Assembly (NCBI GenBank): GCA_002348265.1
Contig: DEAT01000087.1
Coordinates: 1 to 39,182, forward strand
Source of the DNA: Gemmatimonadales bacterium UBA2975
GTDB taxonomy: Bacteria > Gemmatimonadota > Gemmatimonadetes > Longimicrobiales > Gaopeijiaceae
Length of the DNA stretch: 39,182 nt
Direction of reading: 5' to 3'
In this document: piece by piece, positions 1 to 7,180 of the stretch
Numbering within the stretch: the stretch's first letter is position 1
Layout: each line of letters opens with the position of its first letter
Notes under the pieces: model-generated
What the model was told of the DNA's origin: nothing
What the model saw: only the letters and a program-made list of their open reading frames with translations
Databases searched by the model: none
Made by a program: the position numbers and the translations under genes

Positions 1-66
<66 letters not shown>

Positions 67-102
67 TAGGGTTCGGGCAGAGCCCGACAAAAGTAAGACA
101 GC

Positions 103-187
103 GCTCGGGTGGCGGAATCGGTAGACGCGCAGGGTTCAGGACCCTGTGGGGGTTAACCCCGTGAGGGTTCGAGTCCCTCCTCGAGCA
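103..187 (+). tRNA. tRNA-Leu(CAG)
   Basis: Acceptor GCTCGGG pairs with CTCGAGC and the discriminator is A187. The anticodon stem CAGGG/CCCTG carries loop TTCAGGA, giving anticodon CAG. A long variable arm (GGGGTTAACCCC region) marks a class II tRNA, as expected for leucine. No encoded CCA. Confidence 0.97.
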
Positions 188-218
188 TCTTCGCCCCTAG
201 TACGATGTTGGATGAATC

Positions 219-302
219 GCCCACGTGCTGGAATTGGTAGACAGGCTGGTTTGAGGGACCAGTGCCGGAAACGGCGTACAGGTTCGAGTCCTGTCGTGGG
301 CA
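219..302 (+). tRNA. tRNA-Leu(GAG)
   Basis: Acceptor GCCCACG pairs with CGTGGGC and the discriminator is A302. The anticodon stem CTGGT/ACCAG with loop TTGAGGG gives anticodon GAG. The long variable arm (TGCCGGAAACGGCG) fits leucine. No encoded CCA. It is the second of two Leu tRNAs in tandem. Confidence 0.97.
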
Positions 303-318
303 TCTTGGAGTTGTAATT

Positions 319-392
319 GCGCCCGTAGCTCAATTGGATAGAGTGCCTGACTACGGATCAGGAGGTTGGGGGTTCGAGTCCTCCCGGGCGCA
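319..392 (+). tRNA. tRNA-Arg(ACG)
   Basis: Acceptor GCGCCCG pairs with CGGGCGC and the discriminator is A392. The anticodon stem CCTGA/TCAGG with loop CTACGGA gives ACG. In bacteria this anticodon is normally deaminated to ICG by TadA so that it reads CGU, CGC and CGA. It is the only A34 anticodon in the array. Confidence 0.97.
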
Positions 393-417
393 TTTTGGTG
401 ATTTTAAGTCGGGTTTC

Positions 418-491
<74 letters not shown>

Positions 492-520
492 TTAGGGTCC
501 GCCATTCTAGAAGGCCCCGA

Positions 521-593
521 GGGGCCGTAGCTCAGTTGGGAGAGCGCAGCGTTCGCAACGCTGAGGTCAGGGGTTCGATTCCCCTCGGCTCCA
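521..593 (+). tRNA. tRNA-Ala(CGC)
   Basis: Acceptor GGGGCCG pairs with CGGCTCC (one G-T pair) and the discriminator is A593. The anticodon stem CAGCG/CGCTG with loop TTCGCAA gives CGC. Everything outside the anticodon arm matches the visible part of the Ala-GGC gene at 1-66. Confidence 0.97.
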
Positions 594-607
594 CTTTGAC
601 ATCGATT

Positions 608-680
608 GCCACCATAGCTCAGTTGGTAGAGCACGTCACTCGTAATGACGGGGTCGTCGGTTCAAATCCGACTGGTGGCT
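608..680 (+). tRNA. tRNA-Thr(CGT)
   Basis: Acceptor GCCACCA pairs with TGGTGGC and the discriminator is T680. The anticodon stem CGTCA/TGACG with loop CTCGTAA gives CGT, reading ACG codons. Confidence 0.97.
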
Positions 681-689
681 CTTCTTTAT

Positions 690-762
690 TGCCCCATGGT
701 GTAACTGGCAACACGCCGGATTCTGGTTCCGGAGAGTCTAGGTTCGATCCCTAGTGGGGCAA
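690..762 (+). tRNA. tRNA-Gln(CTG)
   Basis: Acceptor TGCCCCA pairs with TGGGGCA. The weak first pair U1-A72 is the known glutamine identity feature recognised by GlnRS. The anticodon stem CCGGA/TCCGG with loop TTCTGGT gives CTG. Discriminator A762. Confidence 0.96.
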
Positions 763-798
763 CTCGAAGCACAGATTTGCCAAATAAGTGCTTCGTTT

Positions 799-882
799 GG
801 AGGGATGGCCGAGTGGCTTATGGCGGCGCCCTGCTAAGGCGTTGGTGCTTGCACCGCGTGGGTTCGAATCCCACTCCCTCCG
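799..882 (+). tRNA. tRNA-Ser(GCT)
   Basis: Acceptor GGAGGGA pairs with TCCCTCC and the discriminator is G882, as usual for serine. The anticodon stem GCGCC/GGCGT with loop CTGCTAA gives GCT for AGC/AGU codons. The long variable arm (TGGTGCTTGCACC) confirms a class II tRNA. Confidence 0.96.
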
Positions 883-919
883 CTGTTAAGGTCGTACGCT
901 TTTTGCCACGGCCTGGTTT

Positions 920-1002
920 GGACGGGTGGCCGAGTGGCTTAAGGCGCACGATTGGAAATCGTGTGGACATTGTCCGCGTGGGTTCGAATCCCACCCCGTC
1001 CG
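920..1002 (+). tRNA. tRNA-Ser(GGA)
   Basis: Acceptor GGACGGG pairs with CCCGTCC and the discriminator is G1002. The anticodon stem CACGA/TCGTG with loop TTGGAAA gives GGA for UCC/UCU. The variable arm contains GGACATTGTCC. Confidence 0.97.
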
Positions 1003-1023
1003 TATGCAGTTACCCGAGTAGTC

Positions 1024-1097
1024 CGGGGTGTGGCTCAGTCCGGTAGAGCGCTGCGTTCGGGTCGCAGAGGTCCCCGGTTCGAATCCGGGCACCCCGA
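1024..1097 (+). tRNA. tRNA-Pro(CGG)
   Basis: Acceptor CGGGGTG pairs with CACCCCG. The C1-G72 first pair is the bacterial proline identity feature. The anticodon stem CTGCG/CGCAG with loop TTCGGGT gives CGG. Discriminator A1097. Confidence 0.97.
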
Positions 1098-1129
1098 TTT
1101 TGACGTACTCCCACGTTTGAAAGACTCGC

Positions 1130-1149
1130 GTTGTCCGGATCCGGACAAC
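1130..1149. repeat. 20-nt perfect palindrome in tRNA spacer
   Basis: GTTGTCCGG and CCGGACAAC arms meet with no unpaired base around GGATCC, giving a perfectly self-complementary 20-mer. It lies 32 nt after tRNA-Pro and just before a second hairpin. It could be an RNA processing site, a weak terminator or a protein-binding site; no T tract follows it. Confidence 0.6.
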
Positions 1150-1161
1150 AATGCATACTCG

Positions 1162-1192
1162 AATGCCCGAACCCAGCACGGGTTTGGGCATT
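1162..1192 (+). other. 13-bp hairpin just upstream of tRNA-Ser(CGA)
   Basis: The 5' arm AATGCCCGAACCC (1162-1174) pairs with GGGTTTGGGCATT (1180-1192) with one G-T pair and a 5-nt loop. It ends 7 nt before the tRNA-Ser acceptor. A position in the precursor RNA suggests a processing or termination element, but the short TTGTTC that follows is a poor terminator tract. Confidence 0.5.
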
Positions 1193-1199
1193 GTTCGAT

Positions 1200-1282
1200 G
1201 GAGCGCTGGCAGAATGGCTAATGCACTCGCCTCGAAAGCGAGCGTCCGAAAGGACTTGGGGGTTCGAATCCCTCGCGCTCCG
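1200..1282 (+). tRNA. tRNA-Ser(CGA)
   Basis: Acceptor GGAGCGC pairs with GCGCTCC and the discriminator is G1282. The anticodon stem CTCGC/GCGAG with loop CTCGAAA gives CGA for UCG codons. The variable arm GTCCGAAAGGAC is a small hairpin. Last gene of the array. Confidence 0.97.
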
Positions 1283-1466
1283 CTGGGAAACTATCAGATT
1301 GTCATGAACTCAGGTTTTTTGTTTTCGGCAAACTGAGACTAAAGAACACCCAGGTTCTGGTTCACGCATTGGAAAAGCGTGCGTTGCTTCTTAAGCGGTC
1401 TGGGCACCCTCAGACTTCCACTCCGCATAGAGAGGGGGGTTCTCACTAATAGCAGAATCCGCGAGA

Positions 1467-2828
1467 ATGGTCCGCCGCGCTGACCCTTTTTCTAGTGCCC
1501 CATACAATCTGATGTCTGACGCGCCAATCGAGGCACCCACCCAACGCTCCATCTTCTTCTTCTGGAGCCCCTTGGCGGCAACTTGGGTGATGATGGCGTC
1601 GGAGGGGCCATTTCTGGCCGCAATCATCGCAAGACTCCCTGACCCGACATACAACCTCGCTGCGCACGGAGTCGCGTTTGCTCTCGCGATTTTGATTGAA
1701 GCACCCGTAATCATGCTCATGAGCGCGGCAACATCTTTGGTAAAAGATCGGGTAAGCTTCATCAAACTCAGAAACTTCTCTCGTCTTCTGTGTCTGAGCA
1801 CCACCGTCCTACTTCTAGTGCTACTAACACCACCTGTATACGACCTTTTGATTCCAGGTGTGATGGGTGTACCTAAAGAAGTCGCGAGACTGACCTACGG
1901 CGCCCTTTGGTTCATGCTGCCTTGGCCAAGTGCGATCGGATACCGACGATTTCTTCAGGGTGTCCTGATCCGATCTGGTAAGACGAAACTCGTGGCTTAC
2001 GGAACCTTGATCAGATTGGGTGCGATGATCGTCGCAGCCCTAGTGGGATTCCTCCTGCTAGAGATTCCCGGTGCCTGGGTAGGCGCAATGTCACTGGCAA
2101 CAGGGGTCACGATAGAGGCGATCGCAGCAAGGTTTATGGCGTCTAGAACAGTTCGGGGCATCCTCGATGGTGAAATGGATGGATCAGAATCGCGCGACAT
2201 CACCTATTCGGACATAGCGCGATTTTATTACCCACTCGCTCTAACCTCATTGATCGGACTGACTGTTCAGCCACTGCTCACATTTTTCATGGGACGAAGC
2301 ATCTCACCCGTTGAGTCACTCGCAGTCTTCCCAGTCGTACATTCCCTGTCTTTCTTCTTCCGGTCCATGGGATTGGCGTATCAGGATACGGCCATAGCTC
2401 TCATGGGACATCGCTTCAAGAATTACGATGCTTTGGCCAGCTTCGCATTGAAGCTTGGGATAGCAACATCAGCAGGGCTGGCGCTGGTCGCGTTCACTCC
2501 ACTATCTGAGGTCTATTTTGTAACTGTCTCGGGGCTCTCCCCTGAGCTAACCGATTTCGCCCTCACACCCACCCGAGTCATGGTCATGCTACCGGCTCTA
2601 TCCGTGCTCCTGTCACTCCAAAGAGCAGTCTTAGTAGAAGGCCGGCGAACAGAACTGATAACGATCGCTACAGCTCTTGAGGTTCTGACAGTGGCAGTTG
2701 TCTTTGTCGCGCTCGGGTTCGGCATGGAGCTAGTGGGTGCCACAGCTGCGTTTTCGGCATTCCTAGGAGGACGCTTGATGAGCAATATCTACCTCGCTTG
2801 GGAATCTCGAGGCATGAGGTCTGGATGA
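1467..2828 (+). CDS. MATE/ANKH-like flippase-family membrane protein
   Basis: This 453-residue protein is almost wholly hydrophobic, with about twelve likely membrane segments spread from residue 30 to the C-terminus. The segment around residues 30-60 (motif WVMMASEGPFLAAIIARLPD) and the stretch with IEAPVIMLMSAATSLV resemble bacterial homologues of the MOP (multidrug, oligosaccharidyl-lipid, polysaccharide) superfamily, closest in my memory to the ANKH/MATE-like group. It probably exports or flips a small or lipid-linked molecule across the inner membrane; the substrate cannot be read from sequence. Neither the ATG at 1467 nor the in-frame ATG at 1512 (MSDAPIEAP) has a clear Shine-Dalgarno site; 1512 may be the real start, because the family-like sequence begins soon after it. 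It ends 3 nt from the convergent thrB stop. Confidence 0.75.
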   Translation: MVRRADPFSSAPYNLMSDAPIEAPTQRSIFFFWSPLAATWVMMASEGPFLAAIIARLPDPTYNLAAHGVAFALAILIEAPVIMLMSAATSLVKDRVSFIKLRNFSRLLCLSTTVLLLVLLTPPVYDLLIPGVMGVPKEVARLTYGALWFMLPWPSAIGYRRFLQGVLIRSGKTKLVAYGTLIRLGAMIVAALVGFLLLEIPGAWVGAMSLATGVTIEAIAARFMASRTVRGILDGEMDGSESRDITYSDIARFYYPLALTSLIGLTVQPLLTFFMGRSISPVESLAVFPVVHSLSFFFRSMGLAYQDTAIALMGHRFKNYDALASFALKLGIATSAGLALVAFTPLSEVYFVTVSGLSPELTDFALTPTRVMVMLPALSVLLSLQRAVLVEGRRTELITIATALEVLTVAVVFVALGFGMELVGATAAFSAFLGGRLMSNIYLAWESRGMRSG

Positions 2829-2831
2829 ACG

Positions 2832-3746
2832 TCAGAATGCGATCCTTTCCAAGCCTCTTTCAGTTGGGCTAAGGGAGAAGCCGAAACATTCGGGGTCTCC
2901 ACTTCCTTCATCAAAGGCTTGATGCATCGCCTCAGCCACACCTTCAGCGTCGGACTGATCACACATCGCAATTAGTCCGGATCCTGCACCTGATACTGTC
3001 ACTGCCCATGCACCAGCATCTATACCAGCCGAGATCACTGACGAGGCTCGAGGAATCAAAGCCATTCGATAGGGGACATGAAGCTCATCTTGGGCCCCGA
3101 TTCTAATCAAGTCAGCATCACCCTCGGCTAATCCTTGCAACAGTGCGACAAGCCTTCCCAATGACGCAGTAGCGAGCCCATGTGAAACCGATTTAGGCAG
3201 TTGCCTCCTGGCCTCATCCGTAGAGACGCCAACCGAAGGCGCAGCGTACGCGAAACCCACTTGGGGACTCAGGGGGAGACTCATTACCATCGGTCCATCT
3301 TCAGTTTCAGCCACCGCCCTGAGCCCACCGAACATGCTTGGAGCCGCATTATCACCGTGCCCTTCTTCCCTATAGGCACTGTCGAACGTAGCTCCGTCGT
3401 TGCGAGGAAGGCCTCGGACTGCTAGGGCTAGATCATGGCCCGCTACTCGCGCAGCAGCGGATGCACCAAGACCTCTTCCAACGGGGATATCGGAATGCAT
3501 TTTCAGAACGCCCGAAACACTAACGCCGGCCACTCGGCTCTTGAGTATTTCCGCGACTATATCGGTCTCGTCCTCGGGCAGTGTTCGAAGGGTCCCTTCA
3601 CGAACGACCCGAAGAGAACCGGAAGAGTCTGGCGTAAAAGAGACATCCAGAAAACGGTCCAGAGCTAAGCCAAGCGTATCAAACCCTGCTCCTAGATTGG
3701 ACGTTGAGCAAGGAACACGCACTCGCGCAGAGCTTAAATCAGTCAC
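2832..3746 (-). CDS. thrB: Homoserine kinase ThrB (GHMP family)
   Basis: Homoserine kinase phosphorylates L-homoserine with ATP to O-phosphohomoserine, the substrate of threonine synthase, in the cytoplasm. The 304-residue length is normal. The N-terminus has the family start VRVPCSTSNLGAGFDTLG. The GHMP ATP-binding loop reads PVGRGLGASAAA at residues 88-99. A C-terminal GHMP motif is seen around AWAVTVSGAGSGLIAMC. The start overlaps the thrC stop by 4 nt (ATGA), so the two are probably translationally coupled. It is the last gene of the leuS-tkt-thrC-thrB run, and there is no room for its own terminator before the convergent flippase gene. Confidence 0.96.
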   Translation of the reverse strand: MTDLSSARVRVPCSTSNLGAGFDTLGLALDRFLDVSFTPDSSGSLRVVREGTLRTLPEDETDIVAEILKSRVAGVSVSGVLKMHSDIPVGRGLGASAAARVAGHDLALAVRGLPRNDGATFDSAYREEGHGDNAAPSMFGGLRAVAETEDGPMVMSLPLSPQVGFAYAAPSVGVSTDEARRQLPKSVSHGLATASLGRLVALLQGLAEGDADLIRIGAQDELHVPYRMALIPRASSVISAGIDAGAWAVTVSGAGSGLIAMCDQSDAEGVAEAMHQAFDEGSGDPECFGFSLSPTERGLERIAF

Positions 3747-5005
3747 CGCGGGCCTCCGTCCAATAATTCCTTCAGTCTTCCGAGATCGGGGGGGATAACC
3801 GACATTAACTCATTCCTATGACGAGCACTCAGGATCGTGTCCGGCATAGACACAGGTTCACAGATCGCGTCCTCGACCACTTCGGGAAACTTTGCAGGAT
3901 GCGCTGTCGAGAGAATCACAACCGGCGCACCTCCAACATGCTTACGCTGCGCCACGGCGTACGCCACGGCCGTGTGAGGGTCCATTACATACCGATGTCG
4001 CCGATGCACATTTGCGATCGCTCTCAAAGTCTCTTCATCTGAGACCCAATCGCCTCCAACATCGACACGAAGTGCGTCGTAGCTCTTATAGAGCCACTGA
4101 ATCCGTTCAAGATTGCTCGGGTCACCGACATCCATGGCATTGGACAGTGTTCTTATGGAGTCTCTAGTCTCGAATGAACCACCCTGTAAAAGGTCTGCTA
4201 CTCCATGGTTCCTATTGAAAGCCGCGGTGAAGCCCGCGTGAGGCATCCCACCCTCTGAAGCGATCAACCCGGCACACAGATTGCCCAAGTTTCCAGAGGG
4301 CACAACGAAGTGCACCGGCTCTCGAAATCGCCTAGCTGCTTCCAAGTAATACACTGTCTGTGGAAGGAGGCGCGCGACATTGATTGAATTGGCCGAGGTC
4401 AATCCATGCCGTGCGCTAAGTGACGGATCCGAAAAGCACGCTTTAACCATCCGCTGACAGTCATCAAATGTACCCTCAACGGCCACCGCCTCAACGTTGC
4501 CTCCGAGCGTTGTCATCTGCCTGCGTTGAGTCTCGCTCACTCCCATGAGAGGGAATACAGCGACTACTCGAGTGCCGCTTCGGCCAGAGAACGCATTGGC
4601 AACCGCCCCCCCTGTATCCCCCGAAGTTGCTACCAGAACCGTAATCTCACCTCCTGACCCCGTTGCAAACAAAGAGACAAGATTAGCCATGAACCGGGCC
4701 CCAACATCCTTGAACGCATGGGTAGGGCCATGAAAAAGCTCAAGGATGAATGAACTGTCATCGAGCTGTACAAGTGGGAATGGGAAGTCACAAGCATCTT
4801 TGGCAATCCGTCTAGCAACGTCGGGTTCAAGGCTAGGAAAAAGAGAAGGGGCAATCCATTCCGCTACGGACCCATCCGGAGGAGGCCAGTCAACAGTCGG
4901 GATCTGTGTCGGAACATACAATCCGCCTTGCGGCGACATTCCTTGAAGAACAGCCTCACGCAAGCTTACGGTGTCGCTTCCTCTCGTGCTCACATATCTC
5001 GTCAT
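3743..5005 (-). CDS. thrC: Threonine synthase ThrC
   Basis: A PLP enzyme that converts O-phosphohomoserine to threonine and phosphate. The 420-residue protein has the threonine synthase N-terminal signature (STRGSDTVSLREAVLQG) and the PLP-lysine motif ELFHGPTHAFKD with K99 as the likely Schiff-base residue. VATSGDTGGAVANAF and the VPSGNLGNLCAG phosphate loop are also clear. The gene is preceded by a strong ribosome site (GAGGTGAT, about 6 nt before the ATG) and follows tkt by 57 nt. It overlaps thrB by 4 nt. No thrA/hom or lysC is in the window. Confidence 0.97.
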   Translation of the reverse strand: MTRYVSTRGSDTVSLREAVLQGMSPQGGLYVPTQIPTVDWPPPDGSVAEWIAPSLFPSLEPDVARRIAKDACDFPFPLVQLDDSSFILELFHGPTHAFKDVGARFMANLVSLFATGSGGEITVLVATSGDTGGAVANAFSGRSGTRVVAVFPLMGVSETQRRQMTTLGGNVEAVAVEGTFDDCQRMVKACFSDPSLSARHGLTSANSINVARLLPQTVYYLEAARRFREPVHFVVPSGNLGNLCAGLIASEGGMPHAGFTAAFNRNHGVADLLQGGSFETRDSIRTLSNAMDVGDPSNLERIQWLYKSYDALRVDVGGDWVSDEETLRAIANVHRRHRYVMDPHTAVAYAVAQRKHVGGAPVVILSTAHPAKFPEVVEDAICEPVSMPDTILSARHRNELMSVIPPDLGRLKELLDGGPR

Positions 5006-5062
5006 CAGCGGATCACCTCTTGGGACTCCGTAAGGAAGAGCGATGACTCACTCGAGCAACTA

Positions 5063-7105
5063 TTAAGACTGCTCCAACAGTTTTCTCGCCGAAGCAACCA
5101 CCGCTTCCGTAGTTATCCCAAACCTTTCGTAAAGCACCTCGGCGGGCGCGGAAGCTCCAAAGTGATCTATCCCTATCGAACACCCTTCTGACCCTACCCA
5201 ACGATCCCAACCAAACGTGCTTCCCGCCTCGATAGAGACTCGCGCCGTGACTTCCGGTGGAAGCACCTCATCTCGATAATCTGCACCCTGTTCCTGAAAT
5301 AGGTACCAGCTCGGCATACTTACAACCCTTGCAGGGATCCCCGCTTCTTCCAATTGCCTCCTTGCATCAACCGCTATGGACAACTCAGATCCGCTAGCGA
5401 GTAGCAATACGCGCGGGACTCCACCGGAGGCCTCCGCTAGCACGTAAGCCCCTCTCCTTAGACCCTCCGCGCCTGCCAAAAGCTCTGCATCCGCATATTC
5501 ATCATCCGGCACACTACCTGTACGCATCAGCATAGCTACCTTTTGCCGGCTCAATGCTAGAAACGAAGGTCCGTCAACACGCTCAATGGCTTTTCTCCAC
5601 GCGATTTCTGTTTCCGGTCCATCACCCGGACGCAGATCCATCACATTTGGAATAGCACGTAGCGAAGACAATTGCTCAATGGGTTGATGCGTCGGCCCAT
5701 CCTCGCCCAAACCAATTGAGTCGTGAGAAAAAACGTATATAGATGGCTGGCACATTAGACCAGCCAACCGAATAGCTGGTCGCATGTAATCTGAAAAAAT
5801 TAGAAATGTGCCAGCAAAGGGTCTTAAGCCCCCGTGCAGAGTCATTCCGTTCATGATGGATCCCATAGCATGTTCCCGGACTCCATAATGGATGATCCGA
5901 CCACTCTGTGAATCCGGCATGAGGCTCTCCGCACCCTTAATGTCGGTTTTGTTAGAACCACCGAGATCAGCCGACCCCCCGACAAGATTCGGCATACCCG
6001 CCGCCAGACCCTGAATGACCTTTCCTGACCACCCCCGTGTGGCATCCGCGGACTCTTCCTGTATTAAATCCGGCACGTGCGCGTCCCAGCCTTCTGGAAG
6101 CTTTCCAGCCATAACATTTACGTATTGTTCGGCCAGGTCGGGATGCTCGGCCTTATAAGCCTGGAAGCGCTCCTCCCACTCTTCCTGTGCTTGCTGTCCC
6201 CTGTCTATGCAGTGAGACCAGTGCTCCCGCGCAGCACTATCAACATAGAAAGGTTCCAGAGACGGGTAGCCTAGGTTCTCCTTTGTCGCTCGAATCTCGT
6301 CTTCCCCAAGAGGGGCTCCGTGCGATGATGCACTACCTGCCTTACCAGGCGATCCATATGCAATCGTAGTCCGCAGAACCACAAGAGAAGGTCGTCCCGA
6401 TTCCGCTTTGGCTTCTGCGATCGCGCGGTCTATGGCTTCAAGGTCATTACCATCCTCAACATGAACGACATGCCATCCATAACCTTGGAACCTCTTGGCC
6501 TGATCAGTGGACGTGGAAAGGTCGGTCGAGCCTTCGATAGTGATCCGGTTATCGTCAAAGATCCAGACGAGTTTACCAAGCTTCTGATGTCCAGCTATCT
6601 CCGCGGCCTCATGCGACACCCCCTCCATCACATCACCGTCGGAGCAGAGCACATAGGTGCGGTGATCTACTATCTGATGACCAGGTCGGTTGAAGTATCC
6701 TGCCAGCCAGCGCTCCGCTAACGCGAAGCCTACTGAATTAGCTACTCCCTGACCCAAGGGGCCGGTTGTTGTCTCAACACCGGGGATATGCCCGTACTCG
6801 GGGTGCCCAGCGGTCGGCGCACCCCACTGCCGGAAGTTACGGATATCTTCCTCACTGACCTCATACCCACTTAGGTGCAGAAGCGAGTAGATGAGCATTG
6901 AAGCGTGACCCACGGACAGGATGAACCGGTCTCGATCAAGCCATCCCGGATCGGCCGGGTTATGACTTAGGTGTCGGTGGTAAAGGACGTACCCTACTGG
7001 TGCAAGTGCCATCGGGGTACCCGGATGGCCTGAGTTCGCTTTTTGCACTGCATCCATCGAGAGGACACGCACAGCGTCGATTGCCAACTGCTCAGTGGTG
7101 CTCAT
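5063..7105 (-). CDS. tkt: Transketolase
   Basis: A TPP- and Mg-dependent enzyme that moves two-carbon units between sugar phosphates in the pentose phosphate (and possibly Calvin) pathway. The 680-residue chain is full length. It shows MDAVQKANSGHPGTP with the active-site H27, the TPP-binding region CSDGDVMEG (154-162) followed by FDDN, and the pyrimidine-domain stretch LRPFAGTFLIFSDYMRP. I chose the ATG at 7105 over one 42 nt upstream, because AAGGGGAT sits 5 nt before it and the family sequence (MSTTEQLAIDAVR) begins here. It lies 75 nt after leuS and 57 nt before thrC, in the same direction. Confidence 0.97.
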   Translation of the reverse strand: MSTTEQLAIDAVRVLSMDAVQKANSGHPGTPMALAPVGYVLYHRHLSHNPADPGWLDRDRFILSVGHASMLIYSLLHLSGYEVSEEDIRNFRQWGAPTAGHPEYGHIPGVETTTGPLGQGVANSVGFALAERWLAGYFNRPGHQIVDHRTYVLCSDGDVMEGVSHEAAEIAGHQKLGKLVWIFDDNRITIEGSTDLSTSTDQAKRFQGYGWHVVHVEDGNDLEAIDRAIAEAKAESGRPSLVVLRTTIAYGSPGKAGSASSHGAPLGEDEIRATKENLGYPSLEPFYVDSAAREHWSHCIDRGQQAQEEWEERFQAYKAEHPDLAEQYVNVMAGKLPEGWDAHVPDLIQEESADATRGWSGKVIQGLAAGMPNLVGGSADLGGSNKTDIKGAESLMPDSQSGRIIHYGVREHAMGSIMNGMTLHGGLRPFAGTFLIFSDYMRPAIRLAGLMCQPSIYVFSHDSIGLGEDGPTHQPIEQLSSLRAIPNVMDLRPGDGPETEIAWRKAIERVDGPSFLALSRQKVAMLMRTGSVPDDEYADAELLAGAEGLRRGAYVLAEASGGVPRVLLLASGSELSIAVDARRQLEEAGIPARVVSMPSWYLFQEQGADYRDEVLPPEVTARVSIEAGSTFGWDRWVGSEGCSIGIDHFGASAPAEVLYERFGITTEAVVASARKLLEQS

Positions 7106-7110
7106 TGTCG

Positions 7111-7118
7111 ATCCCCTT
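7111..7118 (-). promoter_or_regulatory. Ribosome binding site deciding tkt start
   Basis: AAGGGGAT on the minus strand, 5 nt upstream of the ATG at 7105. It would lie inside the reading frame if the upstream ATG at 7147 were used, so it supports the shorter transketolase. Confidence 0.75.
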
Positions 7119-7180
7119 ACGTTGTCTGAATCACCGCCATCCCACACTCACTTGGACACTCACCGTCGTGAACGAAAGCA

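Noticed and set aside
1391..1804. 137-codon minus-strand frame overlapping the flippase gene start
   Set aside because: It is antisense to the membrane-protein frame, shows no family features and has no ribosome site.
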